Positions 8,204 through 16,705 of a stretch of 64,000 bases of DNA are shown one piece after another. How positions within the stretch are numbered: the first letter of the stretch is position 1; each line of letters starts with the position of its first letter. A program made the position numbers and the translations under genes. A model generated the notes under the pieces. It was given only the letters and a program-made list of their open reading frames with translations. It was not told where the DNA came from and searched no databases. This DNA comes from Bacteroidota bacterium (GTDB lineage: Bacteria > Bacteroidota > Bacteroidia > Chitinophagales > Chitinophagaceae): the NCBI GenBank assembly GCA_023416995.1, contig JAEZGI010000077.1, forward strand, positions 124,001 through 188,000, given 5' to 3'.

Positions 8204-9421
8204 TTATTGTTTTGATACACGATATATAACGCCGTTTGTATCATCGGATACAAGTAATGATCCATCAGGATGAACCGCAACGCCCACCAGACGGCCAAAA
8301 TGAGAACGATTGTCATCCACTAAAAATCCTGTAAGAAAGTCTTCAAAACCGACCGGTTTGCCGTTTTCAAAATTGATGCGAACTACTTTATAACCGACGG
8401 CCTTACTCCTGTTCCATGAACCGCGCATGGCGATGAAGGCATCGTTCTGATAAGCATCGCCAAAGTTTGTGCCTTTATAAAAAGTCATTTGCATTGGTGC
8501 TGCATGCGCCTGGTACCCTAACACCGGCAGGGTAGTGAGCTGCAGGTATTGTTGATAGGTGGTGTCGCCCTTGGGCCGGTCACCCGGGTTGTATTTTCCT
8601 TCGCCAAATATATAGGGCCAACCATAATTCGCATTTTCTGTGATCAGGTTCAACTCTTCTTTTTGTTCATCGTCGCCGAGCCAGTCGATACCATGATCAA
8701 ATCCCCAGAACTCGCCTGTTACCGGATGCCAGTCAAACCCGATGGTGTTTCTTAAACCCCTGGCAAAAATCTTTGCACCTGTACCATCTGCATTTGCCTG
8801 TACCATTGTTGCATTAAGTGGATTTGGCTCCGGGCAGGAATTACAGGTACTCCCAATAGATAAGTATAGTTTGCCGTCTGGTCCGAAAGCAAGTGTCCGG
8901 TTAGGATGCTGACCGCCATCCGGCAGGTTGCTCATAATCATTACAGGTTCACTCAGGGTTCCATCTGCCATTATGTTAGCCGTATACACTTCAGTTACGG
9001 CGGCGATATATAGCGTTGAGTTTCTGATAGCGAGTCCATGCGCCTGTTTGATATTAGCCACAACACTTTTTGAATCGGCTGAACCGTCACCATCAGTGTC
9101 TTTTAATAACATTACAACACCTGCCTCCCGGTCGGTCGTATATACATTGCCGTTAGCAGTGACTGCAAGTATCCTTGGTTTACCAAGTTCGCCCGCAAAC
9201 TTTTTTACCATGAAACCATCGGGCACTTTTAGCTGACCGATATTCTGGTCTGTTGCGGGAACCAATGCAGGTCTGAAGATGTACCCGTTTATCTGGGATG
9301 AAGTGGGATCCTCATCGGTTTCGGGGATGATCGTGTCCCAGAAATCACTGTCTTTACTGCAATACAATAATGTTGAAGCCAGGACGAATCCGGTAAAAAA
9401 GAGTTTGAGATTGTTGCGCAT
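8204..9421 (-). CDS. Sorbosone/glucose-dehydrogenase-like beta-propeller lipoprotein
   Basis: 405 residues from the ATG at 9421 (a longer frame to 9448 would only add residues in front of a good signal peptide). MRNNLKLFFTGFVLAST followed by LLYC is a plausible lipoprotein signal, so the protein probably sits on the periplasmic face of a membrane. The mature part matches the PQQ-dependent sugar/sorbosone dehydrogenase propeller: VPDGFMVKKFAG, GNVYTTDREAGVVMLLKD, LAFGPDGKLYLSIGS, GLRNTIGFDWHPVTGEFW and GRLVGVAVHPDGSLLVSDD. Known relatives oxidise sugars or sugar aldehydes with PQQ, but many have lost activity. It lies 28 bases upstream of the MBL gene, so it is probably the first gene of an oxidative operon running to paoC. 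Confidence 0.85.
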   Translation of the reverse strand: MRNNLKLFFTGFVLASTLLYCSKDSDFWDTIIPETDEDPTSSQINGYIFRPALVPATDQNIGQLKVPDGFMVKKFAGELGKPRILAVTANGNVYTTDREAGVVMLLKDTDGDGSADSKSVVANIKQAHGLAIRNSTLYIAAVTEVYTANIMADGTLSEPVMIMSNLPDGGQHPNRTLAFGPDGKLYLSIGSTCNSCPEPNPLNATMVQANADGTGAKIFARGLRNTIGFDWHPVTGEFWGFDHGIDWLGDDEQKEELNLITENANYGWPYIFGEGKYNPGDRPKGDTTYQQYLQLTTLPVLGYQAHAAPMQMTFYKGTNFGDAYQNDAFIAMRGSWNRSKAVGYKVVRINFENGKPVGFEDFLTGFLVDDNRSHFGRLVGVAVHPDGSLLVSDDTNGVIYRVSKQ

Positions 9422-9586
9422 AGTTAAGTGGATTATACTTCTACACAATGCTCACCACATTTGTGCCATATGGTTTCGGATATCATAAAGCAAATCCCGG
9501 CTGATTGAGCATTTAATGAAATATGGGGAAGGAATATTTTTTGCGATAAGATGTACGGGCTCAAAAAAACCCGATCTCAAAATTAT

Positions 9587-10552
9587 ATGATAGCATATCA
9601 TGCGTCGCAAGAGCAGTTTGCTCCTTCCAGGTTATTAAAACTTGCCCAGGCAGCTGAACGTGCCGGGTTCGATGCCATTCATTCTTCAGATCATTTTCAT
9701 CCATGGAGCGAGCGCCAGGGTCAGAGCGGCTTCACATTTAGCTGGATTGCTGCAGCATTACAGGCTACAAATCTTCCATGCAGTATGGTTTGTGCTCCGG
9801 GCCAAAGATTTCATCCTGCAATAGTAGCGCAGGCAATTGCCACACTTGGGGAAATGTTCCCCGGCCGATACTCTGTTGAGTTGGGTAGCGGGGAAGCTTT
9901 GAATGAAAGTATTACCGCAACGCCATGGCCCGCAAAAAACATTCGTAACGAAAGGTTACGGGAATGCGCCGATGTTATCAGAAAACTGTTGCGCGGTGAA
10001 AAGGTTACCTATCACGGACACATCAACGTAAAAGATGCACGCCTGTATTCCGTACCCGAAATAACTCCGAAACTGATAGGTGCAGCTATCTCCAAAGAAA
10101 CGTCGGGCTGGTGTGGTGAATGGGCAGATGGACTTCTGACGACTGCAGGGGAGATGGAGGAAGTGCTTGAAAAGAAAAAAGCATTTGAAGCAAACGGGGG
10201 TGCCGGGAAAGATGTGGTAGCACAGTTTTCATTTTCCTTCGCCGATACCAAAGAAGCTGCTGTTCACGGTGCCTGGCACCAGTGGCGATCAAATCTTGTT
10301 GATCCCGGCAAACTCGCAGGTTTACATACTCCTGAACAGTTTGATGAGATCACAAAGGATATCACGCATGAAGAGGTTGCTGAGAAGATCAAAGTATTCA
10401 CCGACGTGTCTGAGATATTTGAGATCGCTTATTCTTATCTCGACCAGGGAATTTCAATGGTTACACTACACAATGTGAATACCAACCAGGAAGAGTTTGT
10501 TGAAGCCTGTGCTAAATACCTGGCAGTAAAAAAACGAAAAAAGGCTTATTGA
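9587..10552 (+). CDS. LLM-class flavin-dependent oxidoreductase (non-F420 type)
   Basis: Luciferase-like TIM-barrel flavoprotein, 321 residues from the ATG at 9587, which gives MIAYHASQEQF, the family start; an ATG at 9551 adds 12 residues without similarity. AGFDAIHSSDHFHPWSERQG and SFTWIAAALQ-like stretches (here FTFSWIAAALQAT) are hallmarks of the subgroup annotated as probable non-F420 flavinoid oxidoreductase. Bacteroidota generally lack F420, so FMN is the likely cofactor. Substrate unknown. It is transcribed away from the propeller-lipoprotein gene and its stop overlaps the converging FAD/Rieske gene by 7 bases. Confidence 0.88.
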   Translation: MIAYHASQEQFAPSRLLKLAQAAERAGFDAIHSSDHFHPWSERQGQSGFTFSWIAAALQATNLPCSMVCAPGQRFHPAIVAQAIATLGEMFPGRYSVELGSGEALNESITATPWPAKNIRNERLRECADVIRKLLRGEKVTYHGHINVKDARLYSVPEITPKLIGAAISKETSGWCGEWADGLLTTAGEMEEVLEKKKAFEANGGAGKDVVAQFSFSFADTKEAAVHGAWHQWRSNLVDPGKLAGLHTPEQFDEITKDITHEEVAEKIKVFTDVSEIFEIAYSYLDQGISMVTLHNVNTNQEEFVEACAKYLAVKKRKKAY

Positions 10553-12087
10553 TTTTTCTCCATCAGTTGTTCAATGCTGACAGGTTCAAGTTCTATAGAA
10601 GGTGGACCTGTTAGCACCTTACCATGACAATCGAATCTTCCGCCATGACAGGGACAATCCCATGATTGCTCCGCCATGTTCCATTTTACCTCACAACCCA
10701 TATGGGTACAAACCGGGTTTATAGCGTGAATGCTGCCATCTGCAGATTTCGATATACCAATCTTTTCTCCTTCAAACTTTACAATGCGACCTTCTCCCGC
10801 AGCAAGATCGCTGAGAGCCGGTAGTTTGTCTGCAGAAAACAATCTTCCGACAAACAAGCGGGCAACATCTGCATTGTGTTTGATGAAATTTACAAAGCCT
10901 GCGACCGGTTTTATACGAGCTGGCTTAAACAGGTTTTCGTACAATGAATGGTCATTTACAATAAGTTCACGAAGAATGTTTGCAGATACATGGCTATAAG
11001 TCATGCCGTTTCCGCCATAACCACTTGCTACATAAACGCGGTCACTGTGCTGTGGCAGATGACCTATATAAGGCAAACCATCTGCGGGTTCAAAATACTG
11101 GGAAGACCAGCGATGCGTGATTTCGGCAATGTCAAACATTGATCTTATCTGGGCTTCCAGTTGTTGAAAACATTTGTTAGTGTTTTCTTCATGGCCCGTT
11201 TTGTGATCTTCACCACCAACGATCAGATACGATTGGCCGTCAATAACCTGTGTGCGGTAATAATAGTACGGGTCATTCATATCGTAAATCAGACCTTTGG
11301 GATACACATCATCGACGAGTTTTACCGCCATAGCATAACTACGGTAAGGGGCACAGCGCAGGTGCAGCAGGTTAACACCCGGTGGGATATGTGTTGCGTA
11401 AATAAGACGGTTAGCTTTAAATGTAGGACCGGTTGTTTCAACCTCAAGCGTATCGTTTTCATTGACACCGGTTACACGGGTGTGCTGAAGTATCGCGCCC
11501 CCGGCTTCTTCGAAAGCTTTTGCAAGTGCAAGCACATATCTGGTCGGATTAAACTTTGCCTGGCTTTCGACACGCATCACCCTTGTGAACTTATCCGGAA
11601 TTGGTAGCTCATTTGTGTAGCTCACACGCAGCCCCGCGTCTGCCGAAGCTTTGAATATATCATCGAGTTCTTCATCCTGTTGAGTGTTCAATGCATATAG
11701 ATAGGCCGGCGTCTCTTCAAACTCACAATCAATATTATATCTTGCAATATTATCTTTTACAAGTTGAATGGCATCAGCCGTTGCTGTAGCTACAAGTTTA
11801 GCACCATCAGCACCAAACTTTTGTTCGATGGCATTATACGGCGTATCGAGCAAGGTATTAAGATGGGCAGTTGTGCCGCCAGTGGTTCCGAAACAGAGAT
11901 TTGCTGCTTCGATAAGCAGACAGTTCTTTCCGGCCCGCTGCAGTTCCAGCGCCGTGGTAACTCCCGTAATGCCGCCGCCAACAATAATTACATCATAGGT
12001 TACATCATTACCCGCATTTCTTGCGGTTACATATTTATCAACGCAATCCTGCCACAAACTGGTTTGTAAACTGTCTCTTTGTATCAT
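10546..12087 (-). CDS. FAD-dependent oxidoreductase with C-terminal Rieske domain
   Basis: 513 residues from the ATG at 12087; upstream codons to 12249 look non-coding. The N-terminal half is a DAO-type FAD domain, with the dinucleotide motif VGGGITGVTTALELQ followed by a glutamate (LLIEA). GYGGNGMTYS is the second FAD contact. The last 90 residues form a Rieske 2Fe-2S domain with CTHMGC and CPCHGGRFD supplying two cysteines and two histidines. Fusions of this kind are common in soil and plant-associated bacteria, but their reaction is poorly known; the Rieske centre presumably passes electrons to or from the flavin. No signal peptide is seen. Confidence 0.92.
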   Translation of the reverse strand: MIQRDSLQTSLWQDCVDKYVTARNAGNDVTYDVIIVGGGITGVTTALELQRAGKNCLLIEAANLCFGTTGGTTAHLNTLLDTPYNAIEQKFGADGAKLVATATADAIQLVKDNIARYNIDCEFEETPAYLYALNTQQDEELDDIFKASADAGLRVSYTNELPIPDKFTRVMRVESQAKFNPTRYVLALAKAFEEAGGAILQHTRVTGVNENDTLEVETTGPTFKANRLIYATHIPPGVNLLHLRCAPYRSYAMAVKLVDDVYPKGLIYDMNDPYYYYRTQVIDGQSYLIVGGEDHKTGHEENTNKCFQQLEAQIRSMFDIAEITHRWSSQYFEPADGLPYIGHLPQHSDRVYVASGYGGNGMTYSHVSANILRELIVNDHSLYENLFKPARIKPVAGFVNFIKHNADVARLFVGRLFSADKLPALSDLAAGEGRIVKFEGEKIGISKSADGSIHAINPVCTHMGCEVKWNMAEQSWDCPCHGGRFDCHGKVLTGPPSIELEPVSIEQLMEKNQ

Positions 12088-12228
12088 AATTGAATATTGA
12101 AAAGTTTTGTTCCCAGGCGAAATACGAAGGCCGAAACGTACACAAGATGTTTCAAAGCACATGCCACAACCATGAGGGAAATAGCATCGGAAACTTGTGG
12201 CTGGCAGCGCTTTTGAAACGAATGCAAC

Positions 12229-12963
12229 GTGAAAAGCAAAAAGATCCATATCGGCACTTCAGGATGGCACTATAAGCACTGGAAGCCAACCTTCTACCCA
12301 CCTACAGTATCAAACGCGCGGCAGTTCGATCATTACGCGCAGTTTTTTGACACCGTTGAAATAAACAACTCGTTTTACCGTCTTCCACCAAAGGAGGTTT
12401 TCGCCGCCTGGCGGGAGGCGGCACCACCAGATTTCCTCTTTGCCGTTAAAGCGCCGCGTTTTTTTACACACATGAAAAAGCTTATTCCGGAACCGGAAGG
12501 TATGGCGCGGTTTCTCGACTATGCCGGTGCACTTCGGGAGAAATCAGGCCCGGTGCTATTTCAATTGCCGCCACGCTGGAAGGTGAATACGGAGCGTCTC
12601 GGCAACTTCCTCAGCAAGTTGCCACCGGCATTCCGTTATGCCATGGAATTCAGGAATGAAACCTGGTATACGCCAGCGGTATATACACTGCTCAGGAAAT
12701 ATAAAGTTGCGTTCTGCATCTACGAATTAGACGGGCACCTTTCGCCATTTGAGATAACTGCAGATTTTGTTTACGTGCGGTTACATGGTCCCGGGGGCAA
12801 ATACCAGGGTTCTTATAGTGATGAGGTACTTGATGATTGGGCCGAACGGATCCGCAAATGGGTTCGTACACGCAAAGAGGTATTCATCTATTTTGATAAT
12901 GACCAGGAAGCTTATGCAGTGCACAATGCGCGGAAACTCGAAGCATTGATTGCAGAGAAGTAA
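12229..12963 (+). CDS. DUF72 domain protein (YecE-like)
   Basis: 244 residues, starting at a GTG with HIGTSGWHYKHW directly behind it, the strongly conserved N-terminal DUF72 motif. Other family landmarks are FDTVEINNSFYRLP, FLFAVKAPRFFTH, GPVLFQLPPRW, YAMEFRNETWY and YVRLHGPGG with the final YFDNDQEAYAVHNA. The family folds as a TIM barrel and has no established activity. The gene is separated by 141 bases from the divergent FAD/Rieske gene and is followed, with a 44-base gap, by a small gene and then a stress-type SDR on the same strand. Confidence 0.93.
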   Translation: MKSKKIHIGTSGWHYKHWKPTFYPPTVSNARQFDHYAQFFDTVEINNSFYRLPPKEVFAAWREAAPPDFLFAVKAPRFFTHMKKLIPEPEGMARFLDYAGALREKSGPVLFQLPPRWKVNTERLGNFLSKLPPAFRYAMEFRNETWYTPAVYTLLRKYKVAFCIYELDGHLSPFEITADFVYVRLHGPGGKYQGSYSDEVLDDWAERIRKWVRTRKEVFIYFDNDQEAYAVHNARKLEALIAEK

Positions 12964-13007
12964 CCGGCAGGGCACGCGAATTGTGCAGAATTCAAAAAAT
13001 ATCAGTT

Positions 13008-13217
13008 ATGAAAGACGCGTCAATCGAAAAAGAAAAGATTCATGTTGATTACACGGCCGGCAACATCCCCGAAAATGCAAAGAACTTTATGCCTGATGTG
13101 TATAAAGATGGCGACCAGTACATCTGCGTGCTTGCAGATTCTGTGAAAGGAACAGGCGATTCTATTGAGGCTGCTCTTGCAGACTGGGAAAAAAATTACA
13201 AACAGAAGCAACAATAA
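13008..13217 (+). CDS. Small conserved-looking hypothetical protein
   Basis: 69 residues from the ATG at 13008 (start MKDASIEKEKIHVDYTAG); a GTG-type start at 12981 would add nine residues without support. The protein is soluble, with a pattern of short strands and a C-terminal helix (DSIEAALADWEKNYKQKQQ). The stretch GDQYICVLADSVKGTGDSIEAALADW resembles HicB-like or type-II antitoxin-like small folds in layout only; I do not assign that family. It sits between the DUF72 and SDR genes with gaps of 44 and 20 bases, which suggests cotranscription with them. Confidence 0.7.
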   Translation: MKDASIEKEKIHVDYTAGNIPENAKNFMPDVYKDGDQYICVLADSVKGTGDSIEAALADWEKNYKQKQQ

Positions 13218-13237
13218 AAATCAAAAAACATAAACAC

Positions 13238-14107
13238 ATGGCGACACTCGAAAAAAAGATTCCGGCAGATATTCCACCACAGGAACAATCAAGACAGCCG
13301 GGCATTGAAGCACAAATGGATCCCGAACCGGTATATGATAATGGTAAACCCGGGCTCGGCAGGCTGCAGGATAAAGTAGCTGTAATAACCGGGGGCGACA
13401 GCGGTATCGGGAGAGCTGTAGCTATCAGCTTTGCAAAGGAGGGTGCTGATGTTGTTATTGCATATCTTGACGAACACGAAGATGCAAAGAAAACTGCCGA
13501 AGAGATCCGCAAATATGGTAAAGAAGCGCTGCTGATTGCAAACGATATTTCCATCGAAAAAAATTGTGAGGACATCGTTAAACAAACGATAGCCAGATTC
13601 AAACGAATTGATATCCTTGTAAACAATGCGGCTATACAGTTTGAGCAAAACAAGATAGAAGATATCTCAGCCGAGCAGGTACAAAAAACCTTTGCTACAA
13701 ACATTTTTGCACAGTTCTATCTAACCCGTTTTGCGGTTCCTCATATGCAAAAGGGGAGTGTAGTGATTAATACCGCCTCTGTAACAGCCTTCAAAGGGAA
13801 TCCCGCGCTCATGGATTACTCATCAACAAAAGGAGCCATCATTGCATTCACCAGGAGTTTGTCGCAATCATTGGTTGAAAGAGGTATCAGGGTAAACGCT
13901 GTGGCGCCGGGTCCGGTTTGGACACCATTGATCCCAGCCTCATTCGATGCAGAAAAGGTCGACAAATTCGGAGAAAACATTCCGATGGGTCGTCCTGCCC
14001 AACCAGCTGAAATCTCAGGATGTTATGTGTTCCTGGCTTCAGATGAAAGTACATTTATCACGGGACAAACCTTGCATCCTAATGGCGGATCAATTGTAAA
14101 CACATAA
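13238..14107 (+). CDS. SDR-family oxidoreductase, general-stress type (YhdF/GSP39-like)
   Basis: 289 residues. A classical short-chain dehydrogenase with the nucleotide motif TGGDSGIGRA, NNAAIQ, and the catalytic serine and YSSTK (DYSSTKGAI) near residue 190. The N-terminal extension of about 40 residues (QEQSRQPGIEAQMDPEPVYDN, in part) before the Rossmann fold is characteristic of the Bacillus general stress protein 39/YhdF group and its relatives in soil bacteria. The physiological substrate in that group is not settled. It is followed by a strong terminator, so it closes the DUF72 transcript. Confidence 0.92.
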   Translation: MATLEKKIPADIPPQEQSRQPGIEAQMDPEPVYDNGKPGLGRLQDKVAVITGGDSGIGRAVAISFAKEGADVVIAYLDEHEDAKKTAEEIRKYGKEALLIANDISIEKNCEDIVKQTIARFKRIDILVNNAAIQFEQNKIEDISAEQVQKTFATNIFAQFYLTRFAVPHMQKGSVVINTASVTAFKGNPALMDYSSTKGAIIAFTRSLSQSLVERGIRVNAVAPGPVWTPLIPASFDAEKVDKFGENIPMGRPAQPAEISGCYVFLASDESTFITGQTLHPNGGSIVNT

Positions 14108-14130
14108 GAAGACCCACATTTTAAATTCAA

Positions 14131-14157
14131 AAAGCGAAGAACAATCTTCGCTTTTTT
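14131..14157 (+). terminator. Rho-independent terminator after the SDR gene
   Basis: A perfect 10-base stem (AAAGCGAAGA paired with TCTTCGCTTT) with a four-base ACAA loop is followed by a T run. It lies 24 bases after the SDR stop and would end the DUF72-small protein-SDR transcript. The stem is also preceded by A residues, so it may work on the opposite strand for the small gene to the right. Confidence 0.85.
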
Positions 14158-14190
14158 GCTTAAAGTCAAACTTTGAAAAATACCGTGCGA

Positions 14191-14472
14191 TCACACGGCC
14201 ATGGCCAACGCATCAACCTCAGCCGATTGTCGTTCGATACATTCTGTAATGGTGTTGTACAGCAACGCGGCTTCTCCGCGATCAGACAACTTTTGAAACC
14301 CCTCACGGCCAGAAACGCAATCCGACAAACCAGCTCTGCTTAATAACATATCAAGCTGATGATTCATAACCCTTACATGATACAGGGTGTTGTTGCCGCA
14401 GATCCGTTTCCGGACGATAGCATGATACTCTTTTCCTTTAAACATAAAGGACACACTCATACAACGCTTCAT
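14191..14472 (-). CDS. Hypothetical protein
   Basis: 93 residues if started at the ATG at 14472 (MKRCMSVSFMFKGKEYHA). The frame stays open to 14643, but the extra N-terminal residues look like translated intergenic DNA. The N-terminal half looks like a small beta-sheet (KGKEYHAIVRKRICGNNTLYHVRVMN) and the C-terminal half is helical. I do not recognise a family. A terminator lies downstream at 14131-14157, which would serve it from the other strand. Confidence 0.55.
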   Translation of the reverse strand: MKRCMSVSFMFKGKEYHAIVRKRICGNNTLYHVRVMNHQLDMLLSRAGLSDCVSGREGFQKLSDRGEAALLYNTITECIERQSAEVDALAMAV

Positions 14473-14702
14473 TTTCAATTTTTTTTTGGTCAATATGGAT
14501 AACAATCGAGCGCTTCCCTCCACTTTCCCGCCAGGCACTGCCGAGTAACCTTTTTCGGTTAAAAAAATTCGGCCCGTACATCCGGAATTGTGTAAATACA
14601 AGTGTGGAAATGAAAACTTGCAGACTATTACTACAAAAGTCATGCGAACCCCCTGGGGGTCAGGTGATTCGCCATCAGCAACCTGAATGTCGCGGCAGCC
14701 AA

Positions 14703-15722
14703 TTAATGAAATTCGGGCAGGTCCGTTCGAATCGCGCCCACAGACTCACGGCTCTTGATCAGTTTGACCAACTGTAATAACACCAACCCCAGGTCGGGAG
14801 TCTCCAGCCAGTTTATAACTTTGTGAATATGTTTGTCTAATGGTCCCCAGCGTTCAGGCTCTCCATCCATGCTGATAATTACACCAGGCGTTTTTACGGC
14901 TGCAGCAATATGAGAAACACCTGTGCAATTACAAACTATCAGGGCTGCATCCTTTACGAGTTGTGCCATACCGCCAATACCGGTTAACCCGCAGGCATCA
15001 AAGTATGGATGATCAAGATGGTCCACTACTTTTTCAATGATGGGTCGTTCTGCTTCAGTGCCGGTTAGTACAAGACGGAGACCGTATTCCGCACATAAGT
15101 TAGCGGCTAATGCGAAGTTCTCGGGCGGCCATTGACGATATGCGCCGCGCGACCCCGGGTGAATACACACATAACTCTTCCTGGGGAAAGGAAATCCTGT
15201 TTGTTGCAGCGATGTATTGTCCTCAACAGTAATGGGGAATTCCATCTCAACGCCTTTAGAGGGTACATCAAGGTGGAGCATGAGCGCAAGGTGACGTTCG
15301 ATTTCATGTATCCCCTCAGGATATTTAAGAAAAAAGGGAGATACCGGATCAAGGCTGAAACCGGCCAGGTATTTTGGGTTCCAATTACTCATCATTTCAT
15401 TAACGATAGTGCCGTTCCCCTGCATCTGAAGAAGCAAATCAAAGGATTCGGCCCGGATCTGTTGAAGGAAACCGTGGTAACTGGCTTCATTGTATGGTTG
15501 CTCGGGCAGCCCGGGATAACCCGGGAACTGTATGAATCTGTCGTAAATGTGTGAGAACCTTGCGGTGAATTCTTTGCACCAGGGCAGACCGATGAGTACA
15601 ATTTCTGCACTTGGATAGGCATTGCGCAGCGCTCGCATGGCTGGTATATGGCACAACATATCTCCAAGCTGTAATGCCCGGAATACACCAATTTTTTGTA
15701 TTTCAGCCGCCGGAAGTATCAT
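14703..15722 (-). CDS. Glycosyltransferase family 9 (heptosyltransferase-like)
   Basis: 339 residues. The N-terminus VFRALQLGDMLCHIPAMRAL and the later CIHPGSRGAYRQWPPENFA and CNCTGVSHIAAAVKTPGVI are the usual GT9 landmarks, a GT-B fold enzyme group that moves heptose or related sugars onto lipopolysaccharide core. It is the last gene of a tightly packed leftward trio (carbamoyltransferase, GT2, GT9), overlapping the GT2 gene by 4 bases. A second GT9 gene lies in the divergent arm at 21489. The actual sugar donor cannot be told from sequence. Confidence 0.9.
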   Translation of the reverse strand: MILPAAEIQKIGVFRALQLGDMLCHIPAMRALRNAYPSAEIVLIGLPWCKEFTARFSHIYDRFIQFPGYPGLPEQPYNEASYHGFLQQIRAESFDLLLQMQGNGTIVNEMMSNWNPKYLAGFSLDPVSPFFLKYPEGIHEIERHLALMLHLDVPSKGVEMEFPITVEDNTSLQQTGFPFPRKSYVCIHPGSRGAYRQWPPENFALAANLCAEYGLRLVLTGTEAERPIIEKVVDHLDHPYFDACGLTGIGGMAQLVKDAALIVCNCTGVSHIAAAVKTPGVIISMDGEPERWGPLDKHIHKVINWLETPDLGLVLLQLVKLIKSRESVGAIRTDLPEFH

Positions 15723-16705
15723 AGAAAAAATACTTTATATTTTATCGAACCATAGAGTGTCCAGAATATAGATGTGAATGGAATGATAATACTAGTGACA
15801 AACATTTCCGTAACATGTGACAAAGATTTACGTGTACCCGTAAGTCTCAACCAGGTAAAATGGAATACACCTGATAACCAGATTAACAGGAAAAGTATGC
15901 CAATGGTTATAAGGTCCAACGCAAATGCGATGCAGGCCAATAAACAACTGAGTGTGATCACATAATATCTCCATACGGGCTTGTTCCGAATCAACCTGCG
16001 ATAGTGACCAGGGTGTTTTTTAAACAACAATGCGTTAAACATTGACTTACGTTGTTCCTTCAGGCTGATTCCCCATGGCGCTGACCGGACCGGGTGGACA
16101 ACAGAGGCACTTGTTACTTTATGAATTTTTGCCCCGTACTTCAGTAATTTAAAATGCAAATCACTGTCTTCGCGCCAGGCCGCTTCGAACCGTGGGTCAA
16201 ATCCGCCAACCTTGGCCAGAATATATTTCGGACAACAACAATTAGCAGTGATAAAATCTGCTGTGGCAAGGCCGGAGATGTTTTTTTCGTAATCCGTTGG
16301 TGGATGGGAGATGGGCACCTGCACACTCCCTGTAAACGTAAAATCTCCCACAGAACATTGGGCTGCCTTCAGATAGCTTTCAAGCCATTCTGGATCCGGT
16401 ATACAGTCGTCGTCGGTAAAAGCGATTAATTGAGCTTGTGCAAATTGCCAGCCTGCATTACGGGCCGCCGCAGGTCCGGATTTTACAGGCAGCATACAGA
16501 AATGAAGATTCAGATGAGGATGCTTCCTGGCAAACATATCAACCTGCTGTTTAGTATGCTCATCCGGACCGTCACTTACAACGATTACCTGGAAACTATC
16601 GGGTGGTAAAGTTTGCAGCGCCAGGTTTCTCAGACAGCGTAACAGCAGATCAGGACGGCAGTAAGTTGCCATTACCACAGCAATATCAAAATGTTTGTCG
16701 GTCAT
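15719..16705 (-). CDS. Glycosyltransferase family 2 with membrane anchor
   Basis: 328 residues. The N-terminal GT-A domain begins DIAVVMATYCRPDLLLRCL and shows the nucleotide-sugar DXD-type motif in FTDDDCIPDPEWL (about residue 95). After about residue 240 there are two to three hydrophobic helices (ITLSCLLACIAFALDLITIG and following), so the catalytic domain is likely cytoplasmic and anchored at the inner membrane. It overlaps neighbours on both sides by 4 bases (ATGA-type junctions), indicating translational coupling with the carbamoyltransferase and GT9 genes. Confidence 0.92.
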   Translation of the reverse strand: MTDKHFDIAVVMATYCRPDLLLRCLRNLALQTLPPDSFQVIVVSDGPDEHTKQQVDMFARKHPHLNLHFCMLPVKSGPAAARNAGWQFAQAQLIAFTDDDCIPDPEWLESYLKAAQCSVGDFTFTGSVQVPISHPPTDYEKNISGLATADFITANCCCPKYILAKVGGFDPRFEAAWREDSDLHFKLLKYGAKIHKVTSASVVHPVRSAPWGISLKEQRKSMFNALLFKKHPGHYRRLIRNKPVWRYYVITLSCLLACIAFALDLITIGILFLLIWLSGVFHFTWLRLTGTRKSLSHVTEMFVTSIIIPFTSIFWTLYGSIKYKVFFL

